Source: Pseudomonadota bacterium
GTDB lineage: Bacteria; Pseudomonadota; Gammaproteobacteria; Burkholderiales; Burkholderiaceae_B
Direction of reading: 5' to 3'
NCBI GenBank assembly: GCA_023440825.1
Contig: JAEXRL010000030.1
Location: 301,651 to 365,650 of the forward strand
DNA length: 64,000 nucleotides
A program made the translations under genes and the position numbers. Position 1 is the first letter of the stretch, and each line of letters starts with the position of its first letter. The notes under the pieces were generated by a model that did not search any database, was not told the DNA's origin, and saw only the letters and a list, made by a program, of their open reading frames with translations. Shown here one piece after another: positions 41,409 to 48,290 of the stretch.

Positions 41409-41762
41409 TTAGTGTACGGAGCTGGAAAATAGGTTGATGACTAGAACACCGGCAACAATCAGGCCAATGCCAATAATAGCCGCTGCGTCCAGCTTTTGTT
41501 TAAATACCAGAAAGCCAATGACGCTGATCAGTACAATGCCCACTCCGCTCCATAGCGCGTAGGCAACGCCAACGGCCATTGTCCGTAGACACAAAGAGAG
41601 AAAATAAAAGGCGCCGGCATAGCAGAGCACAGTGCCCAGAGATGGTAACAAGCGCGTGAACTGTTGCGATTGCTGCAATAAAGTGGTGCCTACAATTTCA
41701 AAGGCAATAGCACAAAATAAATACAAGTAGCCCAGGGCGGCGGGACTGAGTGAGGCAAGCAC
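41409..41762 (-). CDS. Small multidrug resistance (SMR/EmrE-like) transporter
   Basis: 117 residues from the GTG at 41762, which has AAGGGG seven bases upstream; the longer frame to 41816 overlaps the neighbour. Four transmembrane helices of the SMR family: LGYLYLFCAIAFEIVGTTLL with the essential membrane Glu22, then YFLSLCLRTMAVGVAYALWS, GVGIVLISVIGFLVFKQKLD and IGIGLIVAGVLVINLFSSS. SMR proteins export quaternary ammonium compounds, guanidinium or polyamines by proton antiport. The preceding small membrane protein gene ends one base before this GTG, so the two are translationally coupled and may be a pair. Which SMR subtype cannot be fixed by eye. Confidence 0.85.
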   Translation of the reverse strand: MLASLSPAALGYLYLFCAIAFEIVGTTLLQQSQQFTRLLPSLGTVLCYAGAFYFLSLCLRTMAVGVAYALWSGVGIVLISVIGFLVFKQKLDAAAIIGIGLIVAGVLVINLFSSSVH

Positions 41763-41763
41763 C

Positions 41764-42060
41764 TTATTTCCCCTTACGCTTATCGCGTTGATGTAAAAAC
41801 TCAATCCAGCGCACACACAGGTATATTGACCCGAAAGACCATGCTAAATATGCGAGCAGGTAGATAAAGGCGGTAGTTAAGTTACTGTTGTACCAGGCCA
41901 GAAAAAAACCCAGTACCGATAATAAGGTACATACCAGCGTGCTGCTAAAAATAATGAACCCGTTGGCACCGGAGATTTTTCTGCCGTTAATTTCTATTAT
42001 GGCTGCGAATAGTTGCAACACGATCAGCAGTCCTATCAGTATTTTTTGTAAAAGCAGCAT
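41764..42060 (-). CDS. Small hypothetical membrane protein coupled to the SMR gene
   Basis: 98 residues from the ATG at 42060; the longer frame upstream has no family features. Three hydrophobic segments (about residues 6-23, 35-55 and 65-85) and a basic C-terminal tail ending QRDKRKGK. Not recognised as an SMR protein: it lacks the membrane Glu in helix 1, although a Glu is present at about 22 in IIEINGRK. Its stop TAA is one base before the SMR start, so expression is linked. It could be a partner subunit, a regulator or unrelated. Function unknown. Confidence 0.6.
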   Translation of the reverse strand: MLLLQKILIGLLIVLQLFAAIIEINGRKISGANGFIIFSSTLVCTLLSVLGFFLAWYNSNLTTAFIYLLAYLAWSFGSIYLCVRWIEFLHQRDKRKGK

Positions 42061-42127
42061 GGCAGAGTCAATAAGTAGGCAAACAATTTGCCAGTATAAA
42101 ACTGAAGCGCGACACGAGACGAGCGAT

Positions 42128-42523
42128 TCAGGCTTCTTCAGGAAACGTACCGTCCACGTACCACCAGCGATCGTTCTCCCAAATAAAACGACTGATTTCA
42201 TGCATGCGCTGCGGCTGCCCCTCAAAGCGGCTGCGCGCCACAAATTCAACTAGGTGTTCTGTTGGACTAATGGCCTGTTGACTTCGTATTTGCAGTCCCA
42301 GCCATTTTAGTTTGGCCGGGTTGGGACTTAGCGCAGCAGGGCGAGTGCTTGGGTGCCAGCTATGAGCAAGGTAATCCAGTTGATCCAGAACGTAAGCACT
42401 ATAGCGTGAGCGCATGAGCTGCTCAGCCAATGGCGGAACCTTGCCCTGGTGCCAAATCTTACAGCACTTGAGGTAGCTGGAACGGGAGCCGCAGGGGCAG
42501 GGACGAGGTGTAGAGTTTTTCAT
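42128..42523 (-). CDS. YchJ family SEC-C metal-binding protein
   Basis: 131 residues of the UPF0225/YchJ family. The N-terminal zinc-type SEC-C motif CPCGSRSSYLKCC is at residues about 9-21, followed by an NTF2-like domain (EQLMRSRYSAYVLDQLDYLA) ending WYVDGTFPEEA. The family often sits near secretion or cell-cycle genes and has no proven activity. Length is shorter than some members, which carry an extra C-terminal SEC-C motif (E. coli YchJ has one at each end). The ATG lies at 42523; the next gene on this strand starts 67 bp later. Confidence 0.85.
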   Translation of the reverse strand: MKNSTPRPCPCGSRSSYLKCCKIWHQGKVPPLAEQLMRSRYSAYVLDQLDYLAHSWHPSTRPAALSPNPAKLKWLGLQIRSQQAISPTEHLVEFVARSRFEGQPQRMHEISRFIWENDRWWYVDGTFPEEA

Positions 42524-42644
42524 GAGTCAGTGTGTAAGCCCTTGCGTATTGTAATCCACGCTAGGCAGGCTGGGCTTTGCTAGTGTGAAAGACCCCAGGC
42601 TTAATGTTCGTGGTGATGTTGGAATGCTGTTATTAGAGGCTAGC

Positions 42645-42678
42645 CCAGCCCCCTTAGAGGCAGTTCTAAGGGGGCTGG
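42645..42678 (-). terminator. Hairpin after recJ
   Basis: A 13-bp perfect inverted repeat (42645-42657 with 42666-42678, core CAGCCCCC/GGGGGCTG) with an eight-base loop, 19 bp after the recJ stop. No T tract follows on either strand, so it may stabilise the mRNA end or work with Rho. Confidence 0.6.
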
Positions 42679-42696
42679 CGGCCTATCTTGGGGGGC

Positions 42697-44418
42697 TTAC
42701 TGCAAGGCTTGGGCGTATTCCACAATCAGTTGAATGCTTACATTGCCATTCCATTCATTTTGATCCAGTCTGTAAGCGACCTCTACCGTTTCTGGCAAGA
42801 GCACGTTGTGGTTAAACCAAATCGCTTCATACACCATTCCCTGTCGCTCCAGCGTCAGTTTAAGGTGTTTGTTTTTTAACAGCCGTTGTTGTTGAACCCG
42901 AAAGCTATCCCGAAAGACAGGAGCGGGGAAACCGGCTCCCCAGACTTGGCGGTTTAACATGCCGGCCACCTCTAGTGTGGCAAATTCAGGTTCCAAGGAT
43001 CCGTCCGTGTCGATAATAGGATCAAACTGATAGCGGCCCGTGAGCTCTTGCACCGCCTCCTCGAATGCCTGAATGAAGACGTCATAGTTTTCTTCTTCCA
43101 AGGTCAGTCCAGCCGCCATGGCGTGGCCGCCAAATTTCAGAATTAAGCCTGGGTAGCGCTTGGACACCAGATCCAGGGCATCACGTAGATGCACGTCAGG
43201 AATGGAACGTCCAGAGCCTCGGATTTCGCCATTGTCTGCTTGTGCAAAGGCTAAAGTAGGGCGCCAGTGTTTTTCTTTCAAACGCGATGCTACCAGCCCT
43301 ACGACGCCCTGGTGCCAATCTGGGTGATAGACACATACCGTGGCGCTGGTTTCAGGCTGGATGTGTTCGGTAATGGCTTGTGCCTCGGCGTGCATAGTAT
43401 TTTCAATCGAGCGCCTGTCCTGGTTAATCTCGTCTAGCTCCTGAGCCAGCTTAAGTGCTTCTTGCTCGTCATCGCTCATTAGGCACTGTATGCCTAGAGA
43501 CATATCAGCCAAACGACCTGCTGCGTTAATCCGTGGGCCCAGAGCAAATCCCAGATCAAAGGTATTCGCCTTCAGGGGGTTACGACCTGCTACTTGAAAA
43601 AGGGCGCGTATCCCGCATTGCATCTGTCCTTTGCGCATACGTTCCAGCCCCTGAGTAACCATTAATCTGTTGTTGCTATCCAGATTGACTACGTCGGCTA
43701 CGGTGCCCAGTGCAAGCAGGTCGGCCAGCGCGCTAAGGTTAGGGCCGCCATTGGCAGGGTACACGCCGCGCTGACGCAGTTCGGCACGCAGCGCTAGCAT
43801 CAAGTAGAAGATAACGCCGACTCCGGCCAGATTCTTAGAGGGGAAGTCGCAGTCAGGGTGATTGGGGTTCACAATCGCCAAGGCGTCGGGTAACTCATCA
43901 CCCGGTAAGTGGTGGTCGGTAATGAGGACCTGCATGCCGGCCTCGTGGGCCGCCTCTACACCCTCTATGCTGGCAATACCGTTGTCTACGGTAATCAGTA
44001 AATCCGGCTTTCCAGCGGGGTGCTGAACAGCCAGATCCACGACGACAGCAGACAAACCGTAGCCCGTTTCAAAGCGATTCGGCACCAAAAAATCAACTAT
44101 GGCCCCCATACTACGCAAGGCGCGTAAGCCCACCGCACACGCTGTAGCACCATCGCAATCGTAATCAGCAATAATCAGCATACGTTGCCCTGCAGCAATG
44201 GCATCGGCCAAGTGAGCTGCTGCTTGGGCTGACTGGCTGAGTTGCTTGGGCGGAATTAAGTTGGCCCAACTGATTTCGGTTTCCTGGGCATCCTGCACGC
44301 CTCGAGCTGCTAAAAGTCTGGCCATCAGAGGGTGTATGCCACTGGCGGCAAGTGTAGCGCTATGGGAATTGGTAACGGGGCGAGTATTCAGGATAGGGGT
44401 GACCACCAGCGACTCCAA
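42697..44418 (-). CDS. recJ: Single-stranded-DNA-specific exonuclease RecJ
   Basis: 573 residues, a typical RecJ length. 5'-3' exonuclease acting in RecFOR recombination and mismatch repair. DHH-family motifs: ADYDCDGATACAVGL, TVDNGIASIEG, ITDHHLPGDE (the DHH motif) and NPNHPDCDFP with GVGVIFYL. The DHHA1 domain follows with FGGHAMAAGLTLEEENYD, then a C-terminal OB domain (RQGMVYEAIWFNH). The ATG at 44418 overlaps the end of the upstream RpfE-type gene by 31 bp; an internal start at 44406 or later would still leave overlap. The overlap indicates coupled translation, as in other betaproteobacteria where this pair is conserved. Confidence 0.95.
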   Translation of the reverse strand: MESLVVTPILNTRPVTNSHSATLAASGIHPLMARLLAARGVQDAQETEISWANLIPPKQLSQSAQAAAHLADAIAAGQRMLIIADYDCDGATACAVGLRALRSMGAIVDFLVPNRFETGYGLSAVVVDLAVQHPAGKPDLLITVDNGIASIEGVEAAHEAGMQVLITDHHLPGDELPDALAIVNPNHPDCDFPSKNLAGVGVIFYLMLALRAELRQRGVYPANGGPNLSALADLLALGTVADVVNLDSNNRLMVTQGLERMRKGQMQCGIRALFQVAGRNPLKANTFDLGFALGPRINAAGRLADMSLGIQCLMSDDEQEALKLAQELDEINQDRRSIENTMHAEAQAITEHIQPETSATVCVYHPDWHQGVVGLVASRLKEKHWRPTLAFAQADNGEIRGSGRSIPDVHLRDALDLVSKRYPGLILKFGGHAMAAGLTLEEENYDVFIQAFEEAVQELTGRYQFDPIIDTDGSLEPEFATLEVAGMLNRQVWGAGFPAPVFRDSFRVQQQRLLKNKHLKLTLERQGMVYEAIWFNHNVLLPETVEVAYRLDQNEWNGNVSIQLIVEYAQALQ

Positions 44419-45341
44419 GGTTGAGGTTTTTGAAATAGACGTAAGGGCCAGATTTTACTTGGGGCGGGCTGGCATACCCGATAGCGATCACGGCCTAGCA
44501 AGACCAGTTTTTCAGGTACGAGATCGGCGCGTGGAGCGAAAACGCTTTGTTCTAAAGCCTTGAGCTGTTGCAGCCAGTCGCCCCAGTCTCGCGACAAGAA
44601 ACTGGCTTGCAAGGAAGGCAGATAAAGCGTGTTGTCTGTGTCCATCGTGGCAGGAAGCTGGCTGAGCGAAGCACCGCCGTATAACCATAAGCTATTAATG
44701 CTCAGACGTCCCTCTTGTTGACGTGACTGGTTAATAGGATGGTTAAAGCAAAACATTTGAAACTCATTGGCTAATTGTCGCCACGGACGTCCGCGCTGGT
44801 CTTGTGACCACCAATCGTTCACGCTACTCATGGCAACTAGCTCAGGGCTTGCGCTTGGCGTAGTAAACTCAGGAGGCACTTGAATTTGCCAGTGCTCGGT
44901 GGTGCATGGCTTAAAGGTGAAGGGGCTATCGTCGCTAAAGGGGGCGAAGTCCCTCAGTAAGGCATGGCTTTCGGCGGCACTGATGCCCAGCTCGCGCGCA
45001 GGAATCAACATGGCACCATCACGTGCGGGGGCGATATGCACCAGTTGAGCTAGCCAGATTTTTTCGTCTGCTTGGTAGTCTGTTCGTTTTTTTTCTTGTT
45101 GTAGCAACAAAGGGGCCAGACCTGCGCTAATATGGCCTGCGTGTTCAGCTTTAAAGCTAGCCTGCTGTAATTGGTAGTGTTCGGCTGGCGTACACAAAGA
45201 TTGAGCGGGATCCACTGTGTGTTCGCGGGCTTGGTAAGTGCTTAACCAGCGGCATAAAGTGGGTGCGGTGTCCTGCATGTATCGGATAAGCTCGCGTGCT
45301 TCCGCAGGATCAGGAAGTGCGCCGGATAGTACGATCTGCAT
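44388..45341 (-). CDS. RpfE-type regulatory protein, conserved neighbour of recJ
   Basis: 317 residues from the ATG at 45341 (MQIVLSGALPDPAEARELIR), which is the usual family start; a longer frame to 45389 would overlap lolC head-on. This conserved betaproteobacterial protein is annotated as 'regulatory protein, RpfE type' from Xanthomonas work, with distant similarity to phosphoglycerate-mutase-like proteins. It has an N-terminal part with RELGISAAESHALLRDF and a C-terminal segment SINSLWLYGGASLSQLPATM that is its best-conserved block. No catalytic motif is clear. It is translationally coupled to recJ and divergent from lolC. Function unproven. Confidence 0.7.
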   Translation of the reverse strand: MQIVLSGALPDPAEARELIRYMQDTAPTLCRWLSTYQAREHTVDPAQSLCTPAEHYQLQQASFKAEHAGHISAGLAPLLLQQEKKRTDYQADEKIWLAQLVHIAPARDGAMLIPARELGISAAESHALLRDFAPFSDDSPFTFKPCTTEHWQIQVPPEFTTPSASPELVAMSSVNDWWSQDQRGRPWRQLANEFQMFCFNHPINQSRQQEGRLSINSLWLYGGASLSQLPATMDTDNTLYLPSLQASFLSRDWGDWLQQLKALEQSVFAPRADLVPEKLVLLGRDRYRVCQPAPSKIWPLRLFQKPQPWSRWWSPLS

Positions 45342-45382
45342 ACGGTGATTGTAATGTTTTCTTAGAGGCGGTAGCTGCTCGA

Positions 45383-46657
45383 ATGTCATATGAATTTTGG
45401 ATAGGTGCGCGTTATGCTGGTCTGGCTCGGGCCAGACGGGGAGCAGGCGGGCGTGCAGATCGCTTTGTGTCCTTTATAGCGGGCAGCTCCATGGTTGGCA
45501 TTGCTTTGGGAGTCGCGGCGCTGATTGTGGTGTTATCGGTCATGAATGGTTTCCAGGTACAAGTACGTGATCGCATGTTATCGGTGCTGCCCCATATCGA
45601 GCTGCGGGTTCCCAATACGGATCATGCGCAGGTGCTAGAGCAATGGGAAAACATCGCCAAGCTCGCCGAGAAAAACAGTCATGTTAAAGGTGCGGCACCG
45701 TATGTGGCGGCGCAGGGCATGCTGGTACGTAATAATAACCTGCAAGGCGCTCAGGTGCGCGGGCTGGATCCAGAGCTGGAGACCCAGGTATCGGATCTGA
45801 GCCGCCAAATGATACGCGGACGACTCGACAATTTACAGCCCGGCAGTTATGGCATTGTACTTGGAGAGCAACTGGCTAATAGCTTGCGCTTGAACATCGG
45901 TGATACCTTGATGCTTATGGCTCCGCAGGGCTCCATTTCGCCAGCTGGGTTCTCGCCGCGTATGCGTCAATTTACTTTGCTAGGCGTGTTCTCGTCTGGC
46001 TACTACGAATATGATGCCAGCCTGGCTTTCATTAACGTCGAGGATGCGGCCAAAGTGTTTCGTGAGGTAGGGGTAAGCGGCGTCCGTTTACGTATCGACG
46101 ATATGCATCAGGCTCCCTTGAGAGCGCGCGAAATAGCTCAGAGCATGCCACCAAGCATACGTGTCGCCGACTGGACCGATAATAACCGCACCTGGTTTGC
46201 CGCTGTGCAAACCGAAAAGCGCATGATGTTTCTGATCCTGACCCTGATTGTTGCGGTAGCCGCCTTTAACTTGCTGTCCTCTCTGGTCATGGCGGTGAAA
46301 GATAAGCGCTCTGATATTGCGATATTACGTACTATCGGTGCCACGCCTCGTGAAATTGCTCGCATCTTTCTGGTGCAAGGCTCGCTGATCGGTGTTGTGG
46401 GCACCTTGCTGGGCGTGGGTTTTGGCTCGTTGATTGCTTATAACATTGATGTGATTGTGCCGTTTATAGAAAATCTTATGGGGCAAAAGTTTCTGCCTGA
46501 GCAAATTTACTTTATCAGTGAAATGCCGTCGGACCCGCAACTCAGTGACATTACCCTGATCGGTGTGGTTTCGCTCGTTTTATCGTTCCTGGCTACCCTG
46601 TACCCCAGTTGGAGAGCCTCCACCTTGCAACCCGCACAGGTATTGCGTCATGACTAA
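45383..46657 (+). CDS. lolC: Lipoprotein-releasing ABC transporter permease LolC/LolE
   Basis: 424 residues from the ATG at 45383. Four membrane helices: one near residues 33-55 (SFIAGSSMVGIALGVAALIV) and three after a long periplasmic domain (about 60-275), at about 280-310, 330-355 and 385-410. FtsX-like C-terminal permease with KDKRSDIAILRTIGATPREI, the coupling-helix region. With LolD it extracts outer-membrane lipoproteins from the inner membrane and hands them to LolA. Only one LolC/E gene precedes lolD, as in betaproteobacteria where a homomeric LolCE (LolF-like) is usual. The stop overlaps lolD by 8 bp. Start is 42 bp from the divergent RpfE-type gene. Confidence 0.92.
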   Translation: MSYEFWIGARYAGLARARRGAGGRADRFVSFIAGSSMVGIALGVAALIVVLSVMNGFQVQVRDRMLSVLPHIELRVPNTDHAQVLEQWENIAKLAEKNSHVKGAAPYVAAQGMLVRNNNLQGAQVRGLDPELETQVSDLSRQMIRGRLDNLQPGSYGIVLGEQLANSLRLNIGDTLMLMAPQGSISPAGFSPRMRQFTLLGVFSSGYYEYDASLAFINVEDAAKVFREVGVSGVRLRIDDMHQAPLRAREIAQSMPPSIRVADWTDNNRTWFAAVQTEKRMMFLILTLIVAVAAFNLLSSLVMAVKDKRSDIAILRTIGATPREIARIFLVQGSLIGVVGTLLGVGFGSLIAYNIDVIVPFIENLMGQKFLPEQIYFISEMPSDPQLSDITLIGVVSLVLSFLATLYPSWRASTLQPAQVLRHD

Positions 46658-47351
46658 AGAGCCTAAACAAGCCGTTATTAGCGCCAGCCACTTAAGCGTG
46701 CTCTACGAAGAGGGCGGCATGCAAACCCAGGTCTTAAGTGATGTGAGTCTGGATGTGTATCAGGGCGAAATGGTGGCCGTAGTGGGCGCTTCGGGCTCAG
46801 GGAAAAGTACCTTGCTGCACTCTTTGGGCTTGCTGGATCAGCCCTCCAGCGGTTCCATTCATATCAATGGTCAACGTACTGATCAACTGAACGAGACGCA
46901 ACGCAGTCGTTTACGTAATAAGGTGCTGGGCTTTGTGTACCAGTTTCACCATCTGCTGCCCGAGTTCGACGCTCTAGATAATGTCGCTATGCCGCTTATT
47001 GTGCGACGCATGGCTCGTAATCAGGCCAGAGATCAGGCGCGTGGCTTACTCGAGCAAGTTGGCTTACGTGAGCGCATGCACCATTACCCCGGGCAATTAT
47101 CAGGTGGCGAGCGACAGCGTGTAGCATTGGCGCGTGCTTTGGTGACACAGCCCGCCTGCGTCTTGGCCGACGAGCCCACGGGTAATCTGGATCGCTACAC
47201 GGCCGAGGGCATGTTTTCACTATTAAGTCAGGTGAATCGCGATTTGGGCACGGCCTTTGTGATTGTTACCCATGACCCGGCTTTAGCCGCCTTGGCCGAC
47301 CGGCAATTGTTAATGGAAAAAGGCCGTCTGGTTCAAGACTCTGGAGGCTAA
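46650..47351 (+). CDS. lolD: Lipoprotein-releasing ABC transporter ATP-binding protein LolD
   Basis: 233 residues from the ATG at 46650, inside the last codons of lolC; the longer frame to 46563 is just that overlap. Walker A GASGSGKST at residues 46-54, Q-loop YQFHHLLPEFDALDNV (the LolD-specific motif after the Q-loop), signature LSGGERQRVALARAL, Walker B CVLADEPTGNLD and switch His in VTHDPALA. Hydrolyses ATP to drive lipoprotein release by LolC. tatD follows five bases after the stop. The three form one unit. Confidence 0.95.
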   Translation: MTKEPKQAVISASHLSVLYEEGGMQTQVLSDVSLDVYQGEMVAVVGASGSGKSTLLHSLGLLDQPSSGSIHINGQRTDQLNETQRSRLRNKVLGFVYQFHHLLPEFDALDNVAMPLIVRRMARNQARDQARGLLEQVGLRERMHHYPGQLSGGERQRVALARALVTQPACVLADEPTGNLDRYTAEGMFSLLSQVNRDLGTAFVIVTHDPALAALADRQLLMEKGRLVQDSGG

Positions 47352-47355
47352 GACC

Positions 47356-48195
47356 ATGCTGATTGACACGCACTGTCATTTGGATGCGATCGAATTTGAC
47401 TCTGATCGCAAACAGGTCATAGCGCGTGCCGCGCAAGCTGGGGTAGCAGCCATCGTAATACCTGCAGTCAGTGTGGCCAATTTTGCTGCTGTGCGGGAGT
47501 TGGCGCACAGCATGACTGGCGGGGCGTATGCCCTGGGTATACACCCCTTGTGCGCATTGCAGGCGGGCCAGGCCGACTTGCAAACGCTAGATCAACAGCT
47601 AAGTCGCTATAGTAACGATCCTCGCTTGGTGGCTGTAGGGGAAATCGGCTTGGATTACTTCGTTCCTGCGCTACGCAGTGAACAGGCCAGTGCGCACCAA
47701 GAGTGGTTATACGACCAGCAGTTGCGTTTGGCTCGTAAGCATCGCCTGCCTGTCATTGTGCATGTTAGGCGCTCTCAAGACCGAGTGTTGAAATATTTGC
47801 GTCAGTACCCGGGCTTAGGCGGTATTGCACATGCTTTCAACGGTAGCCAGCAACAGGCCGAGCAATTTTTGCAGCAGGGTATGGCTCTGGGGTTCGGAGG
47901 GGCCATGACCTTTACACGGGCCAAACAAATCCGTCGATTAGCGTCCAGCTTGCCTGATGCTGCCATAGTGCTGGAAACGGATGCGCCAGATATCGCACCA
48001 GCCTGGTTAGGGCGCGACAACACAGGCCTAAGCGATGGCAGCACGGCGCGCAACGAGCCCAGTGAGCTGCTTGGCATTGCGCACGAGCTGGCGCGTTTGC
48101 GAGCACAGGATATCGCTACGGTTGCCCGCCATAGCGCGCAGGCCGCATTGCGTGTTCTGCCCCGCTTGGGCGCTGTCTTGCCACCAGTGCGCTAG
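47356..48195 (+). CDS. TatD family metal-dependent hydrolase
   Basis: 279 residues of the TatD DNase fold. Metal ligands in LIDTHCHLDAIEFD (HxH), Glu in AVGEIGLDYF, His in PVIVHVRRSQDRVL, His in GIAHAFNGSQQQ and Asp in LETDAPDIAP. Members have 3'-5' exonuclease or DNase activity in DNA repair or quality control, but many remain uncharacterised. GGAGG lies about nine bases before the ATG, just at the lolD end. Closest paralogue type (YcfH, YjjV or TatD) cannot be settled by eye; YjjV/YcfH-like is likely because of its position beside lolD. comEC follows 95 bp later. Confidence 0.88.
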   Translation: MLIDTHCHLDAIEFDSDRKQVIARAAQAGVAAIVIPAVSVANFAAVRELAHSMTGGAYALGIHPLCALQAGQADLQTLDQQLSRYSNDPRLVAVGEIGLDYFVPALRSEQASAHQEWLYDQQLRLARKHRLPVIVHVRRSQDRVLKYLRQYPGLGGIAHAFNGSQQQAEQFLQQGMALGFGGAMTFTRAKQIRRLASSLPDAAIVLETDAPDIAPAWLGRDNTGLSDGSTARNEPSELLGIAHELARLRAQDIATVARHSAQAALRVLPRLGAVLPPVR

Positions 48196-48290
48196 CCGCG
48201 CTTAGGTACTTATACCGCTGGATCAAGCCGGGCTCAGGCACTGTACCGTTTAAGCTCCCTTGCCTACGCTAGGCTTTTCGGAGCGCGACG

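Noticed and set aside
41763..42060. Guanidine riboswitch controlling the SMR gene
   Set aside because: The SMR start is fused to the preceding coding sequence, leaving no leader, and I saw no guanidine-riboswitch motif upstream of the small membrane gene.
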